A DNA stretch of 30,992 bases, from positions 1 to 30,992 of the forward strand of contig CALFLU010000061.1 of assembly GCA_937880125.1 (NCBI GenBank). The letters run 5' to 3'. Positions 8,199 through 16,184 of the stretch are shown here, piece after piece (the first letter of the stretch is position 1; every line of letters starts with the position of its first letter). Both the position numbers and the translations under genes were made by a program. The notes below the pieces were generated by a model, which made no database searches, was not told where the DNA came from, and was given only the letters and a program-made list of their open reading frames with translations. This DNA is from an uncultured Eubacteriaceae bacterium. Its GTDB lineage: Bacteria; Bacillota; Clostridia; Eubacteriales; UBA1433.

Positions 8199-8410
8199 TT
8201 CTGCCCCTCTTCTTCGTAAATTAAAATGTCGCCGGGTTGGCAGTTTAGTTCGCGACAAATGGCCTCAAGGGTGGAAAAGCGTATGGCCTTGGCCTTGTTT
8301 GTTTTTAAAATAGAAAGATTGGCGGCGGTGATGCCAATGCGTTCACTGAGCTGGTTGACGCTGATTTTTCGTTTTGCCATTATGACATCCAAATTGACAA
8401 TAATTGACAT
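8195..8410 (-). CDS. Small XRE-family transcriptional regulator (YozG-like)
   Basis: This 71-residue protein is essentially one Cro/C1-type helix-turn-helix. The stretch ISVNQLSERIGITAANLSILK (about 16-36) is the HTH, followed by FSTLEAICRELNCQPGDILIY, the usual end of the YozG/HTH_26 type. Such stand-alone HTH proteins usually sit next to a DUF2975 membrane protein, as here. The start ATG at 8410 has AGGAGG six bases upstream, overlapping the end of the DUF2975 gene. Its stop overlaps the next start (ATGA). Probable target: its own operon promoter at 8904-8932 (inference). Confidence 0.88.
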   Translation of the reverse strand: MSIIVNLDVIMAKRKISVNQLSERIGITAANLSILKTNKAKAIRFSTLEAICRELNCQPGDILIYEEEGQK

Positions 8411-8420
8411 GGTGCGCCTC

Positions 8421-8882
8421 CTATATTGTCAGGTCGTGGTCTTGTTTATATGCCACGGCCTTTTGAAATACTTCGCCCAAAACAAAGGACAGCAGCATCG
8501 CCACAAAAAAGACAAAGAAAGACAAAACCGTCATGGGTGTGTTGACGACAAACATCTTAACGACAAAGGCAAGGCTGAGAATGCCTGCCGCTACGCCCAT
8601 GCGGCGCAGGGCGATGACATTGCGATACACAAAGGGATCTGTGCGCTCCAGAGAGACAAACATGATGCGCAGTTCGTTTAAGATAAACAGTAGACACAAA
8701 CCGATGACATATAATATAATGAGATAAAACCGATAATGGGATGAAACATTCTCAAACAACAGCTGCATCAGCCATTTGAGTGTCCAAGGAAGGCTAAGCA
8801 TTAAAGCGATGCCTGCAACCATGGCAATGTGTATCATCCATTTAATAACAACAGACAGGGAATGTTTTCCCGTGATTTTCAT
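8421..8882 (-). CDS. DUF2975 family membrane protein
   Basis: This 153-residue protein has four hydrophobic segments. The DUF2975 pattern is seen in the central block with ELRIMFVSLERTDPFVYRNVIALRRMGVAAG, where the conserved 'PF...N...LR..G' lies between membrane segments 2 and 3. The function of the family is unknown; it is typically encoded beside a small XRE regulator. ATG at 8882 is chosen because GAGGTG lies six bases upstream; an ATG two codons earlier would sit too close to that ribosome binding site. The gene is first in a three-gene unit transcribed from a near-perfect promoter. Confidence 0.85.
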   Translation of the reverse strand: MKITGKHSLSVVIKWMIHIAMVAGIALMLSLPWTLKWLMQLLFENVSSHYRFYLIILYVIGLCLLFILNELRIMFVSLERTDPFVYRNVIALRRMGVAAGILSLAFVVKMFVVNTPMTVLSFFVFFVAMLLSFVLGEVFQKAVAYKQDHDLTI

Positions 8883-8903
8883 ATCCATCACCTCACAGGG
8901 CAA

Positions 8904-8932
8904 AGTATACTGCCGAAAAAACCGTTTGTCAA
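8904..8932 (-). promoter_or_regulatory. Consensus promoter of the DUF2975-XRE-DUF4173 operon
   Basis: On the minus strand TTGACA (8927-8932) and TATACT (8904-8909) are 17 bp apart, a near-perfect vegetative promoter 21 bp before the start codon. So strong a promoter implies repression, plausibly by the XRE protein it transcribes. AT-rich repeats containing TATCGATA lie just upstream in the divergent region. Confidence 0.8.
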
Positions 8933-8980
8933 TATATTTTTATCGATAAACAATAAAAAAATATCGAAAGTCGGGATATC

Positions 8981-10375
8981 ATGCAGATAATTGAGTCATT
9001 GAAAAAACGATATCGAAACAAGACACACCTGTTGCGTTTGGCAATTTGCATTGCCGCTGCGGCGGTGTTAATCTATATGCGCCCCTTTGGGCTTGATACA
9101 TCCGCAAGCATCGTGCTGGCGGCATTTTTGTTTACACTGCTGGCCTGGATGACCAAGTGGTTTGACCGCACGGCGGTTTCAATTATGCTGCTGATCGTGT
9201 TTTTGCTGTTTTCAAACAACACACCCCGTGCCGTATTCGGTTTTCTTTTTTCGGATTCTTTTTTGGTGCTGGTGGCGGTGATGATGATTGCCCAGTGCGT
9301 GGTGGCCTATCGCTTGGCGGATAAGGCGCTCAAGTCACTGCTCAAGCGCTTTTCTTCTTCGGTGCCGATGTTGCTGGTGTTTTCTTTTGTCATTGAGCTG
9401 GTGCTGTCCTTTGTGCTCTATGACCCCATGAGTCGTATGCTGCTGATTTGTGCGGTGTATGTGGTGATTATGAAAGAGGCCAATGTAAACAAAGATGCCC
9501 AAAGTGCGTTGTTGTTCAGCATTTTTGCCGCTTCCAATATTGTCAGCTTGATGTTTGTCAACGGCACGGCCATGCTCACCTCCAGTGTCATGGAAATGAC
9601 GGAGCTGTCTTTGACATGGTTGGAGTGGGTGAAATATATGACATTGCCCACGGCTCTTTCGGCCATGCTCATCGGGGTGGTGTATTATTTGGTGTTTCGA
9701 AAAGATTTGAAAAAAATTGATATCAAACTCATGCACTTTCCCGAAGACAAAACGCCGATGAACAAAGAACAGAAAAAAATCCTCGTCGTTTTGCTGGCGC
9801 TGATGGTTGCCTGGATCACCGAAGGGCTGCATGGCATCTCCGCGGGCAAACTGGCAGTGATTGCCGTGTTGATTTTGATGGTGTTTCGGTTGGTGAAAAT
9901 TTCTCAAATCAAAAAATTAAACTACCATATGTTGATTTTTTTAATGGCCATTTTTGCCATCGGCTCTTCGATGAAAACCGCTGGGCTTGCACAGATGCTC
10001 AACGGCGCACTGCTGCACATTATGCCTGTAAACGCAGGGGGAATATGGCCGCTGGTCATTGCCGTGATGGTGGCCATGGCACTGCATATGTTGCTGGGCA
10101 GCGCACTGGGCACTTCAGCCATTGTTATTCCCGGGTTTTTGCTGTTGTTTGCGGGAAGGTATGAGCCCCATGTGGTGATGCTCAGTCTTTATATTGCTAT
10201 CAGCATTCACTATTTGATGAGTTTTCACCGTGTGAGCATTTCGGTGGGGGTGGCGCAAAATTATTTTGACGAAAAAACAATTTTGCGTTTTGGGCTGCCC
10301 ATGACGGCAGTGACCCTGCTGGTGCTGCTGGCATTTTATTTTCCTTATTGGAAATGGTTGGGACTTTTTTCATAA
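8981..10375 (+). CDS. SLC13/DASS-type anion permease
   Basis: This 464-residue protein is almost entirely hydrophobic, with about 12 predicted membrane segments and a short charged loop near residue 250-262. The arrangement and the paired re-entrant-like regions resemble the ion-transporter superfamily that includes SLC13 (divalent anion:sodium symporter) and ArsB/NhaD. Notable blocks are AASNIVSLMFVNGTAMLTSS in the first half and LLGSALGTSAIVIPGFLLL in the second, matching the repeated SNT/SAT-like motif positions. The substrate cannot be told; dicarboxylates or other anions are likely. The ribosome binding site is weak (CGGGA close to ATG), so the start is less certain. It is followed after 42 bp by the phosphohexomutase gene and probably begins that plus-strand operon. 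Confidence 0.72.
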   Translation: MQIIESLKKRYRNKTHLLRLAICIAAAAVLIYMRPFGLDTSASIVLAAFLFTLLAWMTKWFDRTAVSIMLLIVFLLFSNNTPRAVFGFLFSDSFLVLVAVMMIAQCVVAYRLADKALKSLLKRFSSSVPMLLVFSFVIELVLSFVLYDPMSRMLLICAVYVVIMKEANVNKDAQSALLFSIFAASNIVSLMFVNGTAMLTSSVMEMTELSLTWLEWVKYMTLPTALSAMLIGVVYYLVFRKDLKKIDIKLMHFPEDKTPMNKEQKKILVVLLALMVAWITEGLHGISAGKLAVIAVLILMVFRLVKISQIKKLNYHMLIFLMAIFAIGSSMKTAGLAQMLNGALLHIMPVNAGGIWPLVIAVMVAMALHMLLGSALGTSAIVIPGFLLLFAGRYEPHVVMLSLYIAISIHYLMSFHRVSISVGVAQNYFDEKTILRFGLPMTAVTLLVLLAFYFPYWKWLGLFS

Positions 10376-10417
10376 TATAGTATAAAAACTGCTGAAACCA
10401 TGAAACGGAGAGAAAAA

Positions 10418-11911
10418 ATGGGACAAGAGTTGTTAAGACTGCAAAACGGTTCGGACGTGCGCGGTGTTGCGCTGCAAACCGAGGGCGAAAAAGTAACGCT
10501 GAATAAAGAGACGGCCTATGCCATTGCCCGTGCCTTTGCCCGTGCGGTCAAAAAACAAAACCCCGACAAAAAAGAAGGATACATTGCCACAGTGGGCATG
10601 GACAGCCGCCTGAGCGGACCCGTGCTCAAGGGCGCGGTCATGCGCGGGTTGTCAGCGGAGGGTTTTAGAGTCTATGATGCGGCGCTGAGTTCAACACCGG
10701 CGATTTTTATGTCCACTGTTTTTGAAGAAATCAATGCCGATTGCGGAATTATGATAACGGCGAGCCATTTGCCGGCCAATCGAAACGGCATGAAGTTTTT
10801 TACGCGCTCAGGCGGGGCAAATAAGGAAATGATACGGCAAATTTTGCTGGACGCCACATTGGAGCCTGTGCAGATGGGCGAGTGCGACATAGTACCGTTG
10901 AATTTGACGAAGCGCTATGCCGCGCATCTGATAAATGTCATTCGCAAACGAACCGGCAAGGCTACGCCCTTGAGCGGGAAAAAAATCATTGTGGATGCCG
11001 GCGGCGGCGCAGGAGGTTTTTTTGTCGACATTCTTCATGCACTGGGTGCCGACACCTCGGGCAGTTTGTTTTTGGCGCCCGACGGCACGTTTTCGGGGCA
11101 CATTCCCAATCCGGAAAATGCCGAAGTGTTGTCAAATTTTGCACAGCAGGTTGTTTTGCAAAAGGCGGATATGGGCATTATCTTTGACACGGATGTGGAC
11201 AGGGCGGCCGTGGTGGACAAGGGCGGAAAAATCATTGCGCGCAATGCGCTCATTGCGCTGATGACACTGATCGTGCTAAAAGACGGTAAACCGCGTCCCA
11301 CCATCGTCACCGACTCGGTGACTTCTGCTGCACTCAAAGAATTTATCGAGAGCAACGGCGCAGTGCATCATCGATTCAAAAGAGGATACAAAAACGTTAT
11401 TGACGAAGCAGTTCGACTCAATGAGGCAGGGCAATATGCCCCGCTTGCCATTGAAACAAGCGGTCACGGCGCCTTGATGGAAAATTATTTTTTGGATGAC
11501 GGCGCCTATATGGCGGTAAAAATCCTCATTTTATATGCTTCATTGATAGAGGAAAATAAAAATGTGTCGGATTTGTTGGAAAACTTTGAAGAGGCAAAGG
11601 AGGCTCAGGAGCTGCGCATGCACATTGACGGTGAAGATTTTCAAGCCTATGGCAACCAAGCGCTGAATGCTTTTGCCCACTATGCTGCGCAGCAGACAGG
11701 TTGGGAGATTGAAGCACCGAATTATGAAGGGGTGCGCATTAAAGCCGACGAGCAAAACGGTGACGGTTGGGCGCTGATGCGCCTGTCGCTGCACGATCCC
11801 ATCATGGTTATCAACATCGAAAGCCGCCGCGCGGGGGGTGTGGCAATCATCAAAGAAAAGATGTTGCAGGCCCTTGCTCCGTTTGAAAACATTAAACCAA
11901 AAATAAAATAG
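10418..11911 (+). CDS. Phosphoglucomutase/phosphomannomutase family protein
   Basis: This 497-residue alpha-D-phosphohexomutase interconverts hexose 1- and 6-phosphates. It carries the catalytic phosphoserine loop GIMITASHLPANRNGMKFF, the metal loop GIIFDTDVDRAAVVD (three Asp), the sugar loop with ETSGHGALMENYFLDDGAY, and the C-terminal phosphate-binding domain. The usual TASHNP reads TASHLP here, a small departure that is seen in some branches. The early DVRGVA motif is also present. ATG at 10418 is chosen over one six codons earlier because CGGAGAG then serves as ribosome binding site. The B3/4-domain gene starts 15 bp downstream, so the two are co-transcribed. Whether glucose or mannose is preferred cannot be decided. 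Confidence 0.9.
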   Translation: MGQELLRLQNGSDVRGVALQTEGEKVTLNKETAYAIARAFARAVKKQNPDKKEGYIATVGMDSRLSGPVLKGAVMRGLSAEGFRVYDAALSSTPAIFMSTVFEEINADCGIMITASHLPANRNGMKFFTRSGGANKEMIRQILLDATLEPVQMGECDIVPLNLTKRYAAHLINVIRKRTGKATPLSGKKIIVDAGGGAGGFFVDILHALGADTSGSLFLAPDGTFSGHIPNPENAEVLSNFAQQVVLQKADMGIIFDTDVDRAAVVDKGGKIIARNALIALMTLIVLKDGKPRPTIVTDSVTSAALKEFIESNGAVHHRFKRGYKNVIDEAVRLNEAGQYAPLAIETSGHGALMENYFLDDGAYMAVKILILYASLIEENKNVSDLLENFEEAKEAQELRMHIDGEDFQAYGNQALNAFAHYAAQQTGWEIEAPNYEGVRIKADEQNGDGWALMRLSLHDPIMVINIESRRAGGVAIIKEKMLQALAPFENIKPKIK

Positions 11912-11926
11912 AGAAGGAAATCGAAG

Positions 11927-12631
11927 ATGAAATTTAAGGTATACGAAGAAGTTTTTCGCGCCCTGCCCACCTATTGTGTAGGTGTTGTGACGGCAAAGAA
12001 AATAGACAATACTAAGGCCAACAAGGCTGTTAAAGAAATGTTTGAGGGGCAAATGCAGCAAACAATGGCGAAATTGGAAAATGAAAACCTGAAAGAACAC
12101 GCAGCCATTTTGCCTTACCGACAAGCCATGCAAACCGTGGGGATCAACCCCAACAAATATCCTTCCTCCATTGAGGCGATGTTAAAACGCGTGCAAAAGG
12201 GCCATGCCCTGGCTTCGATTAATACAGCGGTGGATATGAGCAACGCCGTTTCCATGAAATATCTGCTGCCCATGGGCTCGCATGATATGAATGCGCTGAC
12301 GGGGGATATTGCAGTGCGCTTCAGCAGGGCGGATGAGGTGTTTTTGCCCTTGGGTGAAAGCGAAGAAGAGCGTGTGGAAGCGGGGGATTTGGTCTATTGC
12401 GATGAGGTGCGCATTCGCACGCGCAGATGGATTTGGCGGCAGAGCGATGTGGGCAAAATCACGGAAGATACGACGCGAATCTTTTTTCCCATTGACGGAT
12501 TTGTCGGCATCAACGATGCTGCTGTCAAAGAAGCGGCAGAGGAGCTTAGGCAGCTTTTGGAAACGCATTTTGCTTGCGAGGTGCTTGTGGATTTTGTCCA
12601 CAAAGACCGTCCTGAAGCAGACCTTCTTTAG
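11927..12631 (+). CDS. Stand-alone B3/4 domain protein
   Basis: This 234-residue protein carries the B3/4 domain that is otherwise part of the phenylalanyl-tRNA synthetase beta subunit. It contains YRQAMQTVGINPNKYPSSIEAMLKRV, NTAVDMSNAVSMKYLLPMG and the C-terminal DTTRIFFPIDGF, which are typical of free-standing B3/4 proteins. Those proteins are suspected to edit or check aminoacyl-tRNAs or to bind amino acids, but their roles are largely unproven. It sits tightly between the phosphohexomutase (15 bp) and the methyltransferase (13 bp), so it is part of the same operon. The start ATG follows GAAGGAAATCGAAG. Confidence 0.88.
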   Translation: MKFKVYEEVFRALPTYCVGVVTAKKIDNTKANKAVKEMFEGQMQQTMAKLENENLKEHAAILPYRQAMQTVGINPNKYPSSIEAMLKRVQKGHALASINTAVDMSNAVSMKYLLPMGSHDMNALTGDIAVRFSRADEVFLPLGESEEERVEAGDLVYCDEVRIRTRRWIWRQSDVGKITEDTTRIFFPIDGFVGINDAAVKEAAEELRQLLETHFACEVLVDFVHKDRPEADLL

Positions 12632-12644
12632 TGCGGAGAGTGTT

Positions 12645-13292
12645 ATGGAATATAAAAATGTATTCAATGAAAAGGCGAAAGAGTACGACCAATGGTTTGT
12701 TGAAAACGACCGGTTATTTTTTTCGGAACTGGAAGCGATTCGTGCGCTGCTGCCCGCCGAGGGAAAGGGCATTGAAATCGGTGTCGGCACAGGGTTGTTT
12801 GCCAAAGAATTGGGCATATGTGCGGGCATAGAACCTTCTGTCAAAATGGCGGAGATTGCCAGGAGTCGAGGCATTGATATCCATTTGGCATCTGCGGAAG
12901 AGATGCCTGTGGAGGATGAGATCTTTGACTATGCACTGATGGTTACTGTGGACAGTTTTTTGACTGACGTTGCCCAAGCTTTTGGCGAGGTGTATCGCAT
13001 ACTCAAAAAAGACGGTGTATTTGTCATTGCTTTTATTGACAGAGCCACGCCATTGGGTGAAAAATATGAGGCAAAAAAAGCCACAAGTGATTATTATCGC
13101 AATGCCCGCTTTTATACCGCAGCCGAGATAGAGGAGTTTTTGCACCGCGCGGGATTTGCTGTGACGATGAAAAGACAAACGATCTTTTCCTTTGACAACG
13201 CAATTCAAGAACACAAAAACGGAACGGGGCAAGGAGTCTTTGCCGTGCTGCGGGCAGAAAAAAGCGACGGCAAAAATAAAAACGAGAAGTAA
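12645..13292 (+). CDS. Class I SAM-dependent methyltransferase
   Basis: This 215-residue protein has the methyltransferase type 11 pattern: motif I GIEIGVGTGLFAKELG (about 42-57), the acidic residue that binds the SAM ribose in GIEPS (E63), LASAEEMPVEDEIFDYALMV as motifs II/III, and FGEVYRILKKDGVFVIAFID as the post-motif. The substrate is unknown; the closest relatives are small-molecule methyltransferases of the UbiE/BioC style. The true start is ATG at 12645 with CGGAGAG upstream; the frame is open further upstream only because it overlaps the preceding gene in another frame. It lies 13 bp after the B3/4 gene and 35 bp before the metallo-beta-lactamase-fold gene. Confidence 0.88.
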   Translation: MEYKNVFNEKAKEYDQWFVENDRLFFSELEAIRALLPAEGKGIEIGVGTGLFAKELGICAGIEPSVKMAEIARSRGIDIHLASAEEMPVEDEIFDYALMVTVDSFLTDVAQAFGEVYRILKKDGVFVIAFIDRATPLGEKYEAKKATSDYYRNARFYTAAEIEEFLHRAGFAVTMKRQTIFSFDNAIQEHKNGTGQGVFAVLRAEKSDGKNKNEK

Positions 13293-13327
13293 CTCGGCAA
13301 TCATTCATTGAAAACGGGAGATAAAGG

Positions 13328-14158
13328 ATGAAAATAACGGTGCTCGTTGAAAACCAAACAGTCTGTGAAGAACTTCAAACAGAACACGGACTCAGCTTGT
13401 GGATTGAGACAGAAAAACATAAGATTCTTTTTGACACCGGTGCAGGGGAGTTGTTTTACGAGAATGCAAAAAAGCTGGACATCGATATCGCACAAGCGGA
13501 TATAGCGATTTTATCCCACGATCATTACGACCACGGCGGCGGGCTTGAGCGGTTTTTACAAGTCAACGATCACGCAAAAATCTATATGCAACAAGAAGTG
13601 TTTGGACATCGCTATGCCAGGGCAAACGACGGCAGCTTGACCACAATCGGACTGGATCAAAGCCTGCGAGACAACGATCGCTTTGTGTTTGTGCAAGACC
13701 GATTGGACATAGACGAATGCCTGACGATTTTTGCCGACGTGCCAATGGATACCATGAAGCCCACAGGCAATGCCAGACTGCTGATGCAAAAGCAGGATAA
13801 GCTGAGTGCAGATGACTTTGCGCACGAACAAAATTTGTTGCTCACCCGCCACGGCAAAAAAATTCTCGTCACGGGGTGCGCACACCGCGGCATTGTCAAT
13901 ATCATGGAACAAACCCGCAGATTGTCGAAAGAGTATGCAAAGGTGGTCATCGGCGGATTTCATCTGTTTGATTTGGAACTCCAAAACGCCGTTGACGTTG
14001 CTGCAATCCGAAAAATCGGAGAATATATGAAGCAAACGACAGCGCTGTATTATACGGGACATTGCACGGGACAGGGCGCTTATGCCCTGCTCAAAGAAAT
14101 GCTGGGTGTGCAGCTAAATCCCCTGTCCACGGGCACAGAAATTATAATCGACGTATAA
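13328..14158 (+). CDS. MBL-fold metallohydrolase (COG1237 type)
   Basis: This 276-residue cytoplasmic metallo-beta-lactamase-fold protein has the di-metal motif SHDHYDHGGGL (H64, H66, D68, H69). It also has VTGCAHRGIVNIM, IGGFHLFD and YTGHCTGQGAY, the three further motifs that mark the COG1237 group. Members are annotated as 7,8-dihydropterin-6-yl-methyl-4-(beta-D-ribofuranosyl)aminobenzene-5'-phosphate synthase-like from an archaeal homologue, but in Bacillota the substrate is unknown. The start ATG follows AAAGG directly and GGGAG a little further upstream. It is the last gene of the permease-mutase-B3/4-methyltransferase series. Confidence 0.88.
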   Translation: MKITVLVENQTVCEELQTEHGLSLWIETEKHKILFDTGAGELFYENAKKLDIDIAQADIAILSHDHYDHGGGLERFLQVNDHAKIYMQQEVFGHRYARANDGSLTTIGLDQSLRDNDRFVFVQDRLDIDECLTIFADVPMDTMKPTGNARLLMQKQDKLSADDFAHEQNLLLTRHGKKILVTGCAHRGIVNIMEQTRRLSKEYAKVVIGGFHLFDLELQNAVDVAAIRKIGEYMKQTTALYYTGHCTGQGAYALLKEMLGVQLNPLSTGTEIIIDV

Positions 14159-14284
14159 TTATTGCCCGGGAAACAATGTAAAATTATGAAAAAAACTTTT
14201 CTTCATCAGAAAAGAAGTATACAATAGAATAAATATCAATATCGAAAAGACGGCGGATATGAAAGTGAATCGAGGAATGAAACA

Positions 14285-14623
14285 ATGAATATGGTAAGAA
14301 AAATTTTGGCATGGGTATTGTTTGCGGTGGCAATTTTTATTGCAGGATACACGGTTTTTGTCCATGACAGCCGTTTTATAACGGGATTGCTTTTGGTGTG
14401 TGCGGTATTGATTTTGATTTTGGCATTTGTTTTGTGGATTCAATCCAAAATGAAGCCCCCGAAAGAAAAAAGCGTAAAACCTGCGGCAGAAAACACGCCG
14501 CAAGAAACTATCCCACAACCCAATGAAGAATTATCCTCAACAGAACAGGCAGAGCAAATTAATTTGCAACAGGAAGAGGCAAAAGAAACAGTGCAGCAAA
14601 ACACCGAGTCAGAAGAAAAATAA
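14285..14623 (+). CDS. Small two-segment membrane protein with acidic Glu/Gln-rich tail
   Basis: This 112-residue protein of no recognised family has two hydrophobic segments (about 6-26 and 32-53) joined by a short polar turn (VHDSR). A basic stop (KMKPPKEKSVK) follows, then a 45-residue tail of low complexity, rich in Glu, Gln, Thr and Asn and almost certainly disordered. The tail would be cytoplasmic if the basic residues after segment 2 follow the positive-inside rule. The ribosome binding site is GAGGAATG, seven bases upstream. A strong terminator directly follows, so it probably ends a transcript, with its own promoter region in the 126 bp upstream (TATACA at about 14218). Confidence 0.7.
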   Translation: MNMVRKILAWVLFAVAIFIAGYTVFVHDSRFITGLLLVCAVLILILAFVLWIQSKMKPPKEKSVKPAAENTPQETIPQPNEELSSTEQAEQINLQQEEAKETVQQNTESEEK

Positions 14624-14627
14624 TCCC

Positions 14628-14652
14628 AAGACTGCAAAAGCAGTCTTTTTTT
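14628..14652 (+). terminator. Rho-independent terminator
   Basis: An 8-bp perfect stem AAGACTGC/GCAGTCTT with an AAAA loop is followed by a run of T. It starts five bases after the stop of the small membrane protein gene and separates it from the patatin-like gene. Confidence 0.92.
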
Positions 14653-14682
14653 ATGAAAAACACAGAGCGCGGAGCAATGACA

Positions 14683-15570
14683 ATGGATAGAAAAAAAACA
14701 GAAAATAATATTTTTGATACCGCACTGATTTTTGAAGGCGGCGGCATGCGGGCAAGCTACACAGCAGGGGTGGTCAATGTGTTGCTGGAAAACGAATTGT
14801 ATTTTGATTTTGTGGCAGGCATCTCCGCGGGCGCCAGCCATAGCGTCAATTATTTGTCCCGCGATGAGCAGCGGGCACGCAGGTGTTTTACCGAAATTGT
14901 GAAAAGTGCCGACTTTGGGGGCAAAAGCCACATGCTGCGCGGCAACGGATATTTTAACGCCCATTGGATTTATGAGCAGACGGGCCTGCCCGGTGGCGTG
15001 CTGCCCTTTGATTTTGATGCGTTTTGTCAAAACCCCGCAAAGCTGCGCATCGGCGCTGTCAACAGGCAAAGCGGGGAATTGATTTATTGGAAAGGCGAAG
15101 ACATGCACAGTCTGCAAGACTTGATGCGCAAAGTGCGCACATCTTCGACGATTCCCTTTTTTATGCCGCCCATTGACATTGACGGTCAGGTATATGTAGA
15201 CGGCGGGCTGGCAGGCGGCATTGCCCTGGATGTGGCAAAACAAGCAGGCTATGAAAAGTTTTTTATCGTGCGCACGCGGACAAGAGATTATCGCAAAGGA
15301 CCGTTGAAGCACGAAAAGTTATTGAGGTGGTATTTTAAAAAATATCCCGAAATGCTCAAGATAATGTTAAAACGACACGAAAAATATAACGCGACATTAG
15401 ACGAAATTGAGCGCTTGGAGCAACAAAAAAAGGCCTATGTGTTTATACCCCGAAATATGCCGGTAGACAGCATGGAGCGAGATTATGATAAATTGACAAA
15501 ATGCTATGAGATGGGATATAGACAAGCCAAGGACGAGTTGCCCGCTTGGAAAGCGTTTTTAAAAAGATAA
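14683..15570 (+). CDS. Patatin-like phospholipase family protein
   Basis: This 295-residue serine acyl hydrolase has the oxyanion loop FEGGGMR (18-23), the nucleophile elbow GISAG with Ser48, and the dyad Asp in YVDGGLAGG (D173). Together they give the complete Ser-Asp catalytic dyad of patatins. It resembles the bacterial YlbK/YjjU-type intracellular proteins; no signal peptide or membrane segment is visible. Possible starts are ATG at 14653, 14677 and 14683. The last is chosen because GGAG lies eight bases upstream of it, while the first would overlap the terminator's T run. Substrate is unknown, probably a phospholipid or acylglycerol. The acetyltransferase gene begins 43 bp downstream. 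Confidence 0.9.
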   Translation: MDRKKTENNIFDTALIFEGGGMRASYTAGVVNVLLENELYFDFVAGISAGASHSVNYLSRDEQRARRCFTEIVKSADFGGKSHMLRGNGYFNAHWIYEQTGLPGGVLPFDFDAFCQNPAKLRIGAVNRQSGELIYWKGEDMHSLQDLMRKVRTSSTIPFFMPPIDIDGQVYVDGGLAGGIALDVAKQAGYEKFFIVRTRTRDYRKGPLKHEKLLRWYFKKYPEMLKIMLKRHEKYNATLDEIERLEQQKKAYVFIPRNMPVDSMERDYDKLTKCYEMGYRQAKDELPAWKAFLKR

Positions 15571-15613
15571 AAAATCACAAAGGAAAACAGCGCCTCTTGG
15601 GCGAAAATAAAAA

Positions 15614-16135
15614 ATGAAACAGCAAAAATCCCTTAGCATACGCAAAACAAAAACAAAAGATATAGACAGTGTCATGAACGTCTATGACAAAGCCAAAATA
15701 TTCATGGCAAAAAATGATAATGCATCGCAATGGGCGGGCGGCTATCCGCCAAGAGAGCTCATTTTGCAAGATATAGAAGAAAACAGCAGCTTTATTTGTC
15801 AAGATGAGGAGGGTATTGTCGGGGTATTTTATTTTTCCTTAAAACCTGAACCCACCTATGAAAAAATCAACGGCAGAGGCTGGCTCAATGAAGAGGCATA
15901 TGGTGTCATTCACCGCATTGCCATTGAGCGCCCGGGAAGGGCCGTAGCCTCCTTTTGTTATGATTGGTGCCTGCAACAGTGTGACAATTTGCGCATTGAT
16001 ACCCATGTAAACAATATTCCCATGCAAAAATCCCTGGCAAAAAACGGATTTGTTGCCTGCAGAACCATACGCATCGGAACCGGAGCAGACGACGAAAGAA
16101 TCGCTTTTCAAAAAATAAAAACCGCAAGGACATAA
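15614..16135 (+). CDS. GNAT family N-acetyltransferase
   Basis: This 173-residue protein has the overall order of a GNAT enzyme. There is an N-terminal strand and helix (LSIRKTKTKDIDSVMNVYDKAK), a central strand (GVFYFSL), the acetyl-CoA strand with VIHRIAIE, a helix (SFCYDWCLQQC), then LRIDTHVNNIPMQKSLAKNGFVACRTI, the conserved 'N..M...L.k.GF' ending. The segment DNASQWAGGYPPRELILQDI is typical of a branch common in clostridia. The substrate is unknown. The ribosome binding site is poor (an A-rich leader only). It lies between the patatin-like and metallophosphatase genes on the same strand. Confidence 0.85.
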   Translation: MKQQKSLSIRKTKTKDIDSVMNVYDKAKIFMAKNDNASQWAGGYPPRELILQDIEENSSFICQDEEGIVGVFYFSLKPEPTYEKINGRGWLNEEAYGVIHRIAIERPGRAVASFCYDWCLQQCDNLRIDTHVNNIPMQKSLAKNGFVACRTIRIGTGADDERIAFQKIKTART

Positions 16136-16184
16136 ATTTTCCGCCGGTCAATCAAAAAACGCGAAAAGGAAACAGAGACGAAAG

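Noticed and set aside
8195..8410. XRE regulator as a sign of prophage
   Set aside because: It is the YozG-like form that accompanies DUF2975 proteins; no integrase, structural phage gene or attachment repeat is nearby.
12309..12644. Extended N-terminus for the methyltransferase
   Set aside because: The extension overlaps the B3/4-domain gene in another frame; the ATG at 12645 has a proper ribosome binding site and gives the normal protein length.
14190..14215. CTTTTCT-N5-AGAAAAG hairpin after the MBL-fold gene as its terminator
   Set aside because: The stem is A/T-rich and no T run follows on the plus strand; the T run is on the minus strand, where no gene is present.
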